51,527 nucleotides of DNA from an uncultured Granulosicoccus sp. (GCA_947495035.1 CANLXI010000042.1:1-51527), one strand, 5' to 3'. Shown: positions 25,470 to 34,142, counted from the stretch's first letter. A program made the numbers and translations. The notes: generated from the letters alone by a model not told the origin.

Positions 25470-26747
25470 TTAACGATAGAATGTGGTCGGCAGCCACAAG
25501 GCAATATCAGGAATGAAGACGATAATAAACAGCACGATAATCAATGGAACCAAAAATGGCATGGTCGCCGCAACACACCGTTCGAACCGAACGCCCGACA
25601 CTTGTGAGAGTACATACAACACCATACCCACCGGTGGCGTCAGTAAGCCCAACATCAGATTCAGGATTACAATGATCCCGAGATGTACCGGATCAATACC
25701 CACCTGGTTCGCAATGGGCAGTAGGACCGGTACCAATATGGTGATGGCCGCAATGGTTTCCATGAACAGTCCAATGGCTAATACCAGAACCATCATGATG
25801 AGTAAGATGACGTTTTTGTTCTCCGAGATACCCAGTAATATATCGCCCAGAGAGGCTGCTACCTGGTTGGCTGTGAGAATATAGGCAAAAATTGAAGCGG
25901 CTGCGATAATCATCAGGATCGAAGCCGAGGTCTCAATGGTATCCATTGACACACGGATCAGGTGTTTGAAACTCAAGGTTCGATAAACTACCAAGCCCAG
26001 GAACAAGGCATAGACAACGGCGGCTACTGCAGATTCAGTCGGTGTAAATACACCCGTGACAATACCGCCAATAATGATCAGTGGTGTTAACAACGGCAGA
26101 AACGCAGCCTTAAACGTTGATTTGAGACGCGAGAGCTCAAACTTCGAATCACGAGGGTAGTTTCTGCGACGAGAGTACCAGGCCACCATGATCATCAGCG
26201 ATACGGCCATTAGCAAGCCCGGTATCAACCCGGCAGCAAACAGCTCACCAATGGATACCGACGCCATCACCCCGTAGATAACCAACGGCAAGGAGGGTGG
26301 AATAATAGGACCAATTGTGGAGGAGGCTGCTGTAATACCCACCGAAAAATCAATATCGTAACCCGCATCACGCATGGCCTTGATCTCGATCGTCCCCAGT
26401 CCACCAGCATCGGCAACAGCCGCACCTGACATTCCTGCAAAGATCACACTGGCACCGACGTTGACATGGCCCAATCCACCATGCATCCAACCGACCAACG
26501 CACGAGCGAAGGCGAAGATCTTGTTAGTAATACCGGCGGTATTCATTAAATGTCCTGCCAGTATAAAAAATGGTATGGCCAGTAGCGGGAAGCTGTCCAC
26601 ACCGTTGATCATGGTATGAATCAGTACCACCGCCGGGCGGCCTTCAAGAAGGATATACACGAGCGACGCACCCGCCAATGATACTGCCACCGGTACACCC
26701 AAAACCAGCAGGATGACCAGAAGAGCGAACATGAATGTGAGTTCCAT
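25470..26747 (-). CDS. TRAP transporter large permease, DctM subunit
   Basis: A 425-residue polytopic inner-membrane protein with DctM hallmarks: PFFILAGHLMNTAGIT, GMSGAAVADAGGLG, ASSTIGPIIPPSLP and LMLGLLTPPVGMVLYV. It is the coupling subunit of the TRAP system of the sugar-acid island. It begins two bases after the dctQ stop and is the last gene of a dctP-dctQ-dctM set in the usual P-Q-M order. Base composition is clearly more AT-rich than the threonate operon. Confidence 0.93.
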   Translation of the reverse strand: MELTFMFALLVILLVLGVPVAVSLAGASLVYILLEGRPAVVLIHTMINGVDSFPLLAIPFFILAGHLMNTAGITNKIFAFARALVGWMHGGLGHVNVGASVIFAGMSGAAVADAGGLGTIEIKAMRDAGYDIDFSVGITAASSTIGPIIPPSLPLVIYGVMASVSIGELFAAGLIPGLLMAVSLMIMVAWYSRRRNYPRDSKFELSRLKSTFKAAFLPLLTPLIIIGGIVTGVFTPTESAVAAVVYALFLGLVVYRTLSFKHLIRVSMDTIETSASILMIIAAASIFAYILTANQVAASLGDILLGISENKNVILLIMMVLVLAIGLFMETIAAITILVPVLLPIANQVGIDPVHLGIIVILNLMLGLLTPPVGMVLYVLSQVSGVRFERCVAATMPFLVPLIIVLFIIVFIPDIALWLPTTFYR

Positions 26748-26749
26748 GG

Positions 26750-27325
26750 TCAGATACCTGCCATTTGTGTGGGGTCAAGTTTCTCAGCTGCCACTTCAGC
26801 AGCGGGCCTTCGTGCAAGCTTGATGAGGTTGAACATCGACACCAGCGCCATCGCAAAGCAAGCCACAACGACCACCCAGTAAATGATGCCCTTGGGTAGA
26901 TCAATAGAGATCATGCGCTGCGAGAAAGTCCGCTGTGCCAGACCGATACACAGGTAGCCCGCTGCGCTGTAAAATACGGCCACCACCACCTCACAGAACT
27001 GAGCGATCGGCTTGATCATCGTGGCTGGCAGGTAGCGGTAAAAGAATTCAAGATAGATGTGAGAGCCTTTGCGAATGCAGGTTATTGATCCGACAAAGGC
27101 CAGAAAGATCAGAAAGAAACGTGCAATCTCCTCGGTCCATGCGAGAGAGTCATTCAGCACATAGCGTGTAAAGAACTGTAGCGCGACAATAAAGAACAAA
27201 ATCCAGAAAATAAGTAATACCGGTATGTCACTCCAAAGCACATCTGAGATGTCATCAGTGACTTCATCGAATTGCGCCGTGTCCAGATCGAGCGGTGCTG
27301 AGTTGTCGTCCGGTGGTGTGGTCAT
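26750..27325 (-). CDS. TRAP transporter small permease, DctQ subunit
   Basis: A 191-residue protein with an acidic cytoplasmic N-terminal tail of about 35 residues, then four hydrophobic helices with the DctQ pattern (FFTRYVLNDSLAWTEEIARFFLIFLAFVGS). The ATG at 27325 follows GGAGGAGACT, a strong ribosome site; a longer upstream extension has none and reads as noise. It lies 95 bp after the receptor gene. Confidence 0.9.
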   Translation of the reverse strand: MTTPPDDNSAPLDLDTAQFDEVTDDISDVLWSDIPVLLIFWILFFIVALQFFTRYVLNDSLAWTEEIARFFLIFLAFVGSITCIRKGSHIYLEFFYRYLPATMIKPIAQFCEVVVAVFYSAAGYLCIGLAQRTFSQRMISIDLPKGIIYWVVVVACFAMALVSMFNLIKLARRPAAEVAAEKLDPTQMAGI

Positions 27326-27420
27326 AGTCTCCTCCGTTTGTGAGTGTGGCTGAAGCCCGGTATCGCATACCAGGCTACAGAGTAAGGGCATTGCTTGAAA
27401 CTGAGCGAGTAAGGCGTGTA

Positions 27421-28407
27421 TCAGGAAGCGTCTGGAATCGCTTGCAGACGTTCGTACACATCCGCCTCCCAAGGCATGTCATCACTGACAAGGCTTGGCT
27501 TGACGGCTTCGATAAACGGTGCGCGGTCCACTTCATTCACCGTGTTTCCTTGCTCACGAAACCACTCCACCAACGAGGCCTCTGCGTCGACGATTTGTTG
27601 GCTTGCATCAAGTGCAGCTTCCTTTAACACCGTGATGAAAATCTCACGATCTGCCTCGTCCATTTTTGACAAGGTGTGTCCAGCTACGACGGTGATCAGA
27701 GAATTGGTGATGTGACCGGTTAAGTTGATATTGCTTTGCACCTCGTAGAATTTCTTGAACTGAATGGTCGGTAATGGATTCTCTTGAGCATCGACGACAC
27801 CTTGTTGCAATGCCAGATACACTTCAGCGAATGCCATCGGTGTGGGGTTGGCTCCAACTGCTTCGGGAAACAACATGTAGGCTGGCGCATTGGGTACGCG
27901 AATCTTCACATTTTCCATGTCAGCAGGGGTTAGGATGGGTTTGTTGGACGTCACGTGCCGTGCACCGTAGTACGTCAGAGCCACGACCTCGTTGCCCGTT
28001 GCATTCTTGTAGCCTTCCGACAGTTCAGCGAATAGATCGCTCTCGCCATAGGCTTGCCAATGTTTGAAGCCTCGTAAGGTGAACGGGAAATCAGTAATGG
28101 AAATAGGACCGTAGGAATTCGCCGCAAATCCAGCCCCGGTGTAGATGGCATCGACCGTGCCCAGCGACAATCCCTCATTGATTGCGGTCTCCTTTCCCAG
28201 CGATGAGGCAGGAAACACCTTCATCTCGTAGCGTCCTTCAGTACGTTTCTCGAGCTCTTCAGCAGCCTTTACAATGGCTTGGTGATAGGGGGTTGCAATC
28301 TCATAGACGTGCGCAAATTGCAGTGTCTCAACCGCTTGCGCGGAAGAGGCTATCGTTAGTGCAAGGGTGGCAACCGTTAACGGTTTTACCAGGGTTCGGT
28401 ATGACAT
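27421..28407 (-). CDS. TRAP transporter solute-binding protein, DctP family
   Basis: A 328-residue periplasmic receptor with a signal peptide ending SSAQA at about residue 25. The mature domain starts VETLQFAHVYE and has FPASSLGKE and the substrate-contacting arginine in MENVKIRVPNAP. AAGGAG precedes the ATG at 28407 by nine bases, favoured over a start 27 bases upstream. Its neighbours (dehydratase, two dehydrogenases, KdgK-like kinase) suggest a hexonic or hexuronic acid as ligand. Confidence 0.92.
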   Translation of the reverse strand: MSYRTLVKPLTVATLALTIASSAQAVETLQFAHVYEIATPYHQAIVKAAEELEKRTEGRYEMKVFPASSLGKETAINEGLSLGTVDAIYTGAGFAANSYGPISITDFPFTLRGFKHWQAYGESDLFAELSEGYKNATGNEVVALTYYGARHVTSNKPILTPADMENVKIRVPNAPAYMLFPEAVGANPTPMAFAEVYLALQQGVVDAQENPLPTIQFKKFYEVQSNINLTGHITNSLITVVAGHTLSKMDEADREIFITVLKEAALDASQQIVDAEASLVEWFREQGNTVNEVDRAPFIEAVKPSLVSDDMPWEADVYERLQAIPDAS

Positions 28408-28490
28408 GATCGTACGCTCCTTGATAGCAGCCAAAGGCTGTCTGGTTTATGACGGAATTTGCGGATCCGCCGATTTGGTTTTTTTATGAA

Positions 28491-28508
28491 AGTGGCATTG
28501 ACGCCACT
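28491..28508 (-). terminator. Possible terminator between the SDR and dctP genes
   Basis: AGTGGC (28491-28496) pairs with GCCACT (28503-28508). On the minus strand the stem is followed by TTTCAT, a weak U-run, and lies 26 bases past the SDR stop. The same 127-bp gap must also carry the dctP ribosome site and perhaps a promoter. Confidence 0.35.
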
Positions 28509-28534
28509 AACGAGTTGGTGGTTCTGACTATCGT

Positions 28535-29305
28535 TCAGCGACCCATCCAGCCACCATCAACGGTGATGATGGTGCCGTGCAGGTAGTTGGATGCTGCCGA
28601 GGCGAGAAACACTACGGGGCCACCGAAATCCTGTGTCTCCCCCCAACGCCCGGCTGGAATGCGCTCCAGAATGGCATCGTGTCTTTCCGTGTTGTCTTGC
28701 AGGGCTTGTGTGTTGTCGGTGCGAATGTACCCAGGCGCAATCGCATTGACGTTGATCCCTTTGGAGCCCCACTCATTAGCTAGCGCCATGGTCAATTGAC
28801 CAATACCGCCTTTACTCGCGCTATAACCTGGTACGGTGATACCGCCTTGAAATGTCAACAAGGAGGCTGTGAAGATGATCTTGCCGCTCCCTCGCTCGAT
28901 CATGCCTCGACCGATTTCGCGCGACAGAATGAACTGTGCCGAGAGGTTTACCTCGATGACTTCGTCCCAGAGCGCGTCGCTATGCTCCGCGGCGGGGGCG
29001 CGCTTGATCGTGCCAGCGTTGTTCACCAGGATGTCAATCGCGGTTGATCGCTGTTGCAGAATCTCGATAAACCCTAGCAATGCAGCACGATCTGAAAAAT
29101 CACAAGCATGCCCTTCAAATTGACGCCCCAATCCGGTGACCGCTTTCTCCACATCACTCCCGTTGGACTCAAGTGTGGCGCTGACACCGATGATGTCGGC
29201 ACCAGCCTCAGCGAGCGCGATCGCCATGGCCTTGCCGATGCCGCGCTTGCAACCCGTAACCAGGGCTGTCTTACCACTAAGATCGAATTGCTCAAGTACG
29301 CTCAT
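28535..29305 (-). CDS. SDR family oxidoreductase, KduD-like
   Basis: A 256-residue short-chain dehydrogenase. Motifs: cofactor loop TGCKRGIGKAM, NNAGTIKRAP, and the catalytic Ser/Tyr/Lys in ITVPGYSASKGG, then GYIRTDNTQAL, characteristic of 2-dehydro-3-deoxy-D-gluconate 5-dehydrogenase (KduD) and close gluconate 5-dehydrogenases. The start overlaps the stop of the upstream zinc dehydrogenase gene as ATGA. In this cluster it probably interconverts keto and hydroxy forms of a hexonate or 3-deoxyhexonate. Confidence 0.88.
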   Translation of the reverse strand: MSVLEQFDLSGKTALVTGCKRGIGKAMAIALAEAGADIIGVSATLESNGSDVEKAVTGLGRQFEGHACDFSDRAALLGFIEILQQRSTAIDILVNNAGTIKRAPAAEHSDALWDEVIEVNLSAQFILSREIGRGMIERGSGKIIFTASLLTFQGGITVPGYSASKGGIGQLTMALANEWGSKGINVNAIAPGYIRTDNTQALQDNTERHDAILERIPAGRWGETQDFGGPVVFLASAASNYLHGTIITVDGGWMGR

Positions 29306-30339
29306 GAGGCCTCCGCTGCGTTACAACGAATCAGCGTTTTCATCGCTTTAGGGTTTCCAGCCAACTCCTCGAACGCAGATTGAATGTCGGGCAGTGCCTG
29401 AACGCTGGTGATCAGGCGTTTCGAATCAATCGCCTCGGTGGCCACCAGTCGAATAGCTTCTTCATAGTCAGAAGGTTCATACACACGTGCACCAACCATC
29501 TCAATCTCCTTCCAGAAGAACTGGAACAGATCTACCGTTGGCTTGTTGGCGTGTATGGCTACCATGACGACTCGGCCACGCGTTGCTGTAACGGCTGTCA
29601 TCAGGTCAACACCAGGTTGGGTCCCAGAGACCTCGAAGACCACGTCAACGCCTTTACCACCGGTGGACGCCATTAGCGCAGCAGCAGCATCCTCATCCTT
29701 TGGGTTGACCGTGTTGATACCCATGGCCTTTGCCATTGACAGCCGATGTGTGTTGATTTCCGAGACCGTGACATCGGCTCCTGCTTGCTTTGCCACCATG
29801 GCGATCAACATCCCGATGGGGCCACCACCGATAACCAGTACATCATCACCAGCCGCCACTTGTCCACGGCGGACATCATGAACGGCCACCGCCACCGGTT
29901 CGATCAATGCGGCGTGTTCGAGTGAGAGCGTATTGGGCAGTTTATGCACCGTGTGCGCAGGCACGGACCACTGCTGCTGAAATGCCCCGTTGGTGTCCAA
30001 GCCCAAGAAGGTCAGTTTTTGGCAGACGTGTGGGAAGCCACGCAGACACGAAGGACACTCACCACAGGCATCCAGAGGACGTACCACGACAGGTTCACCG
30101 ATGGCGTATCCGTCAACGTCTTTGCCGATCGCACTCACTGTCCCTGACATTTCATGGCCGATTACGCGATGGTCGCCGATGCGTTGATCCATGTGACCAA
30201 GATAGACATGCAGGTCGGTACCGCAAATGCCGCAATAGGCCACATCGATCTGTACCTCACCGGTACCGGGTGGCACAGACTCAACGGTTTCGAGTGAGAA
30301 CTGTTTGTTGCCCGTGTAGAAGGCGGCGTTTAGACTCAT
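29302..30339 (-). CDS. Zinc-binding alcohol dehydrogenase (MDR superfamily), sugar-acid or polyol dehydrogenase
   Basis: A 345-residue medium-chain dehydrogenase. Catalytic zinc ligands appear in CGICGTDLH and GHEMSG. The structural zinc site is the four cysteines in CGECPSCLRGFPHVC. The NAD loop is VIGGGPIGML, with an acidic residue after the next strand that favours NAD. It resembles sorbitol, threonine and L-idonate/L-gulonate dehydrogenases. AGGAAAGAATC precedes the ATG at 30339, which also overlaps the dehydratase stop as ATGA. The adjacent acid dehydratase favours an aldonate substrate, but this is not certain. Confidence 0.87.
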   Translation of the reverse strand: MSLNAAFYTGNKQFSLETVESVPPGTGEVQIDVAYCGICGTDLHVYLGHMDQRIGDHRVIGHEMSGTVSAIGKDVDGYAIGEPVVVRPLDACGECPSCLRGFPHVCQKLTFLGLDTNGAFQQQWSVPAHTVHKLPNTLSLEHAALIEPVAVAVHDVRRGQVAAGDDVLVIGGGPIGMLIAMVAKQAGADVTVSEINTHRLSMAKAMGINTVNPKDEDAAAALMASTGGKGVDVVFEVSGTQPGVDLMTAVTATRGRVVMVAIHANKPTVDLFQFFWKEIEMVGARVYEPSDYEEAIRLVATEAIDSKRLITSVQALPDIQSAFEELAGNPKAMKTLIRCNAAEAS

Positions 30340-31475
30340 GATTCTTTCCTGTAAGTAGTTTGAAGGGAGGGTTTGAGTTTTTCCCAGTCGAACTGCACAC
30401 CGATGCCTGGTGTATCGGGAGCGATCGCCAAGTGTTGTTCGACGACCAGGGGTCGGTGTGTGTATTGATCGATCGGAAAGGAATGCACTTCGATTAATCC
30501 GGCATTGGATTGGGCTGATACCAGGCTGACGTGCAGCTCTTGCATGCCATGGCTGCACACGGGTATGCCGTGTTTGTCAGCCATTTTGGCGGCTTGTAGC
30601 CAGCCGGTAATACCGCAACAGTTCGACGCATCCGGCTGAAGATAGGACAATCTCGCCTCGTTAAGTGCGTGTCGGAATTCATGGTGTGTGTGCAGATTTT
30701 CACCCATCGCCAACGGCATACCGGTCCGCTCAGCGATAACGCGGAAGCCGTTCAAATCATCCGGCTCGATGGGCTCTTCGAACCAGGTCAGATCAAACGG
30801 CTTGAATGCTGCGGCCGCAGCCTGGGCCTGCTCGATGCTCATTGAATAATTTGCATCGACCATAAAACGAATGTCAGAGCCGATCAGTTCGCGAACGGCT
30901 GCGACGCGCTCAACATCTGAGGCCAGATCCGGTTGCCCGACTTTGATCTTGACGGCGTTGAAACCGCTATCGAGGTACCCCTGTATGTTGAACAGCAGCT
31001 CTTCAAGAGACAGATTCAGATCAATTCCACCACAGTAGGCTTGACAACGGTCGGCGTGTCCTCCGGCCATTTTCCACAGTGGCTCCTGACGGTGCTTACC
31101 TCTGAGATCCCACAATGCGATGTCAACGGCCGCTATGGCAAAGCTTGCTATACCACCGCGCCCGACGTAGTGCAGATGCCATTGCATTTGCTCATTCAAT
31201 GACTCGACATGGGTTGCGTTCTGTCCAACCAGCCAGGGAGCCAGATCATGTTGAATCATCGCAGCGATCGCATGACCGCCTTTGCCACCGGTGTAGGTGT
31301 ACCCGGTACCGCTCTCTCCGGTTTTCAGCTCCACGGTGACCGTCACCAGCTCGAAATGGGTGTGGTCACCGTGCATTGCATCGCTAAGTACTTGGGCCAG
31401 GGGGATGCGAAACACCTGGGTTGTCAGAGCGCAGATGGCGCCTAGCTGAAGATGTGTGGCTTTGCTGTGAATCAT
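30336..31475 (-). CDS. Mandelate racemase/muconate lactonizing enzyme family acid-sugar dehydratase
   Basis: A 379-residue enolase-superfamily enzyme. An N-terminal capping domain is followed by a barrel with the KxK base (VKIKVGQ), metal ligands in VDANYS, WFEEP and GEN, and the opposite-face histidine in CSHGMQELHVSL. This residue set is that of the mandelate racemase subgroup, which includes galactarate/L-talarate and other sugar-acid dehydratases producing 2-keto-3-deoxy acids. I favour ATG at 31475; an in-frame TTG at 31502 would add nine residues. It heads the three-gene enzyme operon; exact substrate unknown. Confidence 0.88.
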   Translation of the reverse strand: MIHSKATHLQLGAICALTTQVFRIPLAQVLSDAMHGDHTHFELVTVTVELKTGESGTGYTYTGGKGGHAIAAMIQHDLAPWLVGQNATHVESLNEQMQWHLHYVGRGGIASFAIAAVDIALWDLRGKHRQEPLWKMAGGHADRCQAYCGGIDLNLSLEELLFNIQGYLDSGFNAVKIKVGQPDLASDVERVAAVRELIGSDIRFMVDANYSMSIEQAQAAAAAFKPFDLTWFEEPIEPDDLNGFRVIAERTGMPLAMGENLHTHHEFRHALNEARLSYLQPDASNCCGITGWLQAAKMADKHGIPVCSHGMQELHVSLVSAQSNAGLIEVHSFPIDQYTHRPLVVEQHLAIAPDTPGIGVQFDWEKLKPSLQTTYRKES

Positions 31476-31682
31476 ACGGCGTCGTGGATCCAAATGAGGC
31501 AATGTGTTGCTGCGAAGTATTGTATGACAAAAAATAAGATAAATGTGTTTTTATTGGGCATAAAGCCTCTATTAGGCGCTTTTGGTATGACACAAATGTA
31601 TTATATGTATACAATGAGCCTAATATGATGGTATTAGATGTACAATTTTCATGAATAACACCTAGAGTCAAAAGTCCTGACC
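31476..31682. promoter_or_regulatory. Divergent AT-rich promoter region with GntR-type sites
   Basis: TTGTATGACAA at 31520-31530 matches the FadR-class consensus TNGTNNNACNA at all fixed positions. TGGTATGACAC at 31584-31594 misses only the final base. Between and beyond these the DNA is the most AT-rich of the window (31530-31650). It separates the dehydratase operon from the kinase-regulator pair, so the GntR protein encoded at 32627 probably acts here on both. Confidence 0.5.
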
Positions 31683-32621
31683 ATGAGTTCAATGACCCAT
31701 GCCGGACACGTTGCGTGTATTGGAGAGGCTATGGCCGAGTTGATGCTCGGTCAGGATGCTCAGTATCCAGCGGGGTTAGGCTTCGCCGGCGACACGCTCA
31801 ATACTGCTGTGTATTTGAAACGCTTCCTGGCAACACCTGCTGAAACAGCTTTCATTAATGTTCCAGGGCAGGATCCGCTGTCGGGCCGAATGCTGAGTTT
31901 TATAGAGGCGGAAGCGATCAGCACCGGGCGGATTCGACGCTCATCCGATTGTTTGATCGGGCTGTATGCGATCGCCGCTGACGACACCGGTGAGCAAATG
32001 TTTAACTACTGGCGCAACAAGTCGGCCGCGCGGACGCTCTTTCAAAGTACCGTTGGTGTCGAGTTCACAGCGTTGTCAGGCTTTGATGTTCTGTGTCTTT
32101 CAGCGATCACTTTGGGCATTCTTCAATCGCATGTGCGCACGTTGCTGATTAGGGCATTCGACAAGCTGCGTCGTGAGCACAATGTCAAAGTGGTGTTTGA
32201 TTCGAACTATCGGCCAACGCTCTGGGAATCGGTTGAACAAGTACAGAACAACATCGCGGACGCGTGGCGTGTCACCGACATCGCGCTACCGTTCGTGGAT
32301 GATGACATGGCATTGTTTAACGACTCTGATGAAGTTGCTGTGCTAGCCAGACTCAAAAGCTACGGCATCATTCGAGACGCGATGAAGTGTGGAGTCTCAG
32401 GTCCGTGGTCTTTGGGTGAGCCAGGCAGCAACGACACTTCTTGTATGACAAACATGGATACTGAAAACATAACGATCGTCGACATGACAGCCGCCGGTGA
32501 CAGTTTCAATGCAGGCTACCTGGCGGCTACTCTCAACAGTGCCAACGATCAGGATGCCATGTCGGCAGGGCGCCAATGTTCGCTACGAGATATCGCCCAC
32601 GCTGGCGTTATTTTTACTTAG
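31683..32621 (+). CDS. PfkB family sugar kinase, 2-dehydro-3-deoxygluconokinase-like
   Basis: A 312-residue ribokinase-fold enzyme. It opens with CIGEAMAEL and the substrate loop FAGDTLNTAVYLKRF, and near the end has MTAAGDSFNAGYLA, with the catalytic aspartate in AAGDSF. These and VFDSNYRPTLW match KdgK, which phosphorylates 2-keto-3-deoxygluconate to KDPG. The segment around residues 225-255 (GIIRDAMKCGVSGPWSLGEP) departs from the usual KdgK nucleotide strand, so activity or specificity may differ. No KDPG aldolase gene is in the window. Ribosome site before 31683 is weak. Confidence 0.8.
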   Translation: MSSMTHAGHVACIGEAMAELMLGQDAQYPAGLGFAGDTLNTAVYLKRFLATPAETAFINVPGQDPLSGRMLSFIEAEAISTGRIRRSSDCLIGLYAIAADDTGEQMFNYWRNKSAARTLFQSTVGVEFTALSGFDVLCLSAITLGILQSHVRTLLIRAFDKLRREHNVKVVFDSNYRPTLWESVEQVQNNIADAWRVTDIALPFVDDDMALFNDSDEVAVLARLKSYGIIRDAMKCGVSGPWSLGEPGSNDTSCMTNMDTENITIVDMTAAGDSFNAGYLAATLNSANDQDAMSAGRQCSLRDIAHAGVIFT

Positions 32622-32626
32622 GAGAA

Positions 32627-33325
32627 ATGGTGAAACAAGAACGAGCAGCGGATGCTATCGCTCGCGATCTAGAGCGACGTATCATTACCGGTGCGTTGCC
32701 GGACAATAGCCCATTGCCTGCTGAAAAAGAGCTCGGTGTAGAGTACGGGGCCAGTCGTACCGTCATTCGTGAGGCGATTACAGCATTGACCAATCGAGGC
32801 ATGTTGGAAAACCGACCTCGTTTTCGTCCGACGGTTAGAAAGCCTGGCTATGAGGCAGCGTTCGACACAATGGGTGGGGTGGTTCAGCATCTGACCCATG
32901 GACGCTCCGGAGTCAAGACGCTCTACCAAAGTCGGATATTTCTGGAGCGCGCCTTGGTTCGTGAAGCAGCGCTTCGTGCGCAGACTGACGATATACGCCA
33001 GCTGCGTACTGCGCTGGGTAACAACCATGACTCAATTGATAGCTCGGAAGACTTCTATGCAACCGATGTTGCCTTTCACCAAGTCTTCTATCGAATACCT
33101 CGCAATCCGATCTTTCCGGCCTTGCACCAAGCCTACACTCAGTGGTTGGCTGAGCACTGGCAAAAAATGGAGCGCTCGCCAGAGCGCAATGCATTGAACT
33201 ATGAATATCATCGAACCATATTCCAGGCGATACTCGAACGAGACGTCGACTCGGCAGAGTCAGCACTGGAGCAGCATCTAAACAACGCATGGGAACATGT
33301 GAAGACCACGTTTGATGTGGATTGA
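32627..33325 (+). CDS. GntR family transcriptional regulator, FadR subfamily
   Basis: A 232-residue regulator with an N-terminal GntR winged helix (LPAEKELGVEYGASRTVIREAI) and a C-terminal FCD helical domain (LYQSRIFLERALVREAA to AFHQVFY and EYHRTIFQAI). AGGAG sits just before the ATG at 32627; GTG at 32630 has more usual spacing and may be the true start. It follows the kinase gene by five bases and likely shares its transcript. Candidate operators lie in the divergent region near 31520 and 31584. Confidence 0.88.
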   Translation: MVKQERAADAIARDLERRIITGALPDNSPLPAEKELGVEYGASRTVIREAITALTNRGMLENRPRFRPTVRKPGYEAAFDTMGGVVQHLTHGRSGVKTLYQSRIFLERALVREAALRAQTDDIRQLRTALGNNHDSIDSSEDFYATDVAFHQVFYRIPRNPIFPALHQAYTQWLAEHWQKMERSPERNALNYEYHRTIFQAILERDVDSAESALEQHLNNAWEHVKTTFDVD

Positions 33326-33329
33326 GCGC

Positions 33330-33374
33330 TTCCACGCTAATTGAGGGCCTATCTTTCACGCTAATCGAGGGTCA
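33330..33374. repeat. Two copies of a 20-bp repeat, likely insertion-sequence terminal debris
   Basis: TCCACGCTAATTGAGGGCC (from 33331) and TTCACGCTAATCGAGGGTC (from 33355) are near-identical and spaced 24 bp apart. Spaced terminal repeats like this are typical of IS21-type ends; no transposase remains. The stretch 33326-34142 has no convincing intact gene. Confidence 0.4.
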
Positions 33375-33411
33375 TTGTCCCGTCGCTTGAGCGGAACGAC
33401 GATCCTGTTTT

Positions 33412-33540
33412 TCAGAACGGGGACGGTTTCTCCACAAAGTCATCGAACAAATCCGGCCGTTCACTGCGCAACTGCTGCTGAAGCTGAACCTGATGATGCG
33501 CAACGAACGCATCCGTGATCACGCTCAGCACCCGGATCAT
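33412..33540 (-). pseudogene. Short coding remnant, 42 codons
   Basis: A minus-strand frame runs from an ATG at 33540 to TGA at 33412 and reads as a plausible protein tail (VITDAFVAHHQVQLQQQL, ending VEKPSPF). The frame is open further upstream into GTGTCCACGAAACCGG (33571-33556 region), a string resembling insertion-sequence termini. It is probably a leftover of a mobile gene rather than a functional protein; I do not recognise the family. Confidence 0.3.
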
Positions 33541-33670
33541 GTCGATGAACTTCCCCCGGTTTCGTGGACACCCATTTCCAGTCCTGACCTATCGAAGCGG
33601 CCTGTCAATTCCCATCGACTGATCCTGTACATTCGTTCAGCGCACACCGTCATTGAACAGGCGCGTGAAT

Positions 33671-33832
33671 GGGCTGAGACGGGCTGAGACGGGCTGAGAC
33701 GGGCGGAGACGGGCGGAGACGGGCGGAGAGACGAGCGGAGACGAGCGGAGACGAGCGGAGACGAGCGGAGACGAGCGGAGACGAGCGGAGACGAGCGGAG
33801 GCAAGCGGAGGCAAGCGGAGACAAGCGGAGAC
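33671..33832. repeat. 10-bp minisatellite, about 16 units
   Basis: Units in order: GGGCTGAGAC x3, GGGCGGAGAC x2, GGGCGGAGAG, ACGAGCGGAG x7, GCAAGCGGAG x2, ACAAGCGGAG. Unit variants are grouped, which indicates expansion by slippage in steps. Because 10 is not a multiple of three, all minus-strand frames stay open as low-complexity Ser/Arg/Leu repeats; I do not regard these as genes. Confidence 0.9.
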
Positions 33833-33959
33833 TGGATGCTGATGGGGCAGGGCGATCTGCCGGTTTCCTGCTTGAATGAATAGCGGGAAGCGGGGGATGA
33901 CAGCATCATCCCGGAGCTATCGGAACCGTGGTGTCGGTCTGGTCAAGTAGCGCGCCAGC

Positions 33960-33969
33960 GGGGGGGGGG
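33960..33969. repeat. Run of ten G
   Basis: A homopolymer of ten G residues in the same gene-poor segment as the minisatellite. It is slippage-prone in replication and in sequencing, so its exact length is uncertain. Confidence 0.7.
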
Positions 33970-34066
33970 TAGCTGCGTCGCTGAAGAGGGGGCGTGGATG
34001 TCTGGTGAGAGGTTGGCGCAGAAATCATGGATCAGTCGGAGAGGTCTCGACATGCCATTGATTCCA

Positions 34067-34133
34067 TTGCGCCACCACAGACTCATGGTGGCGCAACATT
34101 TCCAGAACTCTATCTGAAGCAGTCAGATAGAGT
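34067..34133 (-). terminator. Tandem perfect hairpins after glnA
   Basis: ACTCTATCTGA / TCAGATAGAGT (34107-34133) forms an 11-bp stem with a 5-nt loop, beginning 10 bases past the glnA stop. TTGCGCCACCA / TGGTGGCGCAA (34067-34096) forms a second 11-bp stem with an 8-nt loop. Neither has a U-tract. Together they likely end or protect the glnA message. Confidence 0.6.
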
Positions 34134-34142
34134 CGATCTGCA

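Noticed and set aside
33537..33909. Minus-strand frames of Ser/Arg/Leu repeats
   Set aside because: They are produced by the 10-bp minisatellite in several frames at once, which a real gene would not do.
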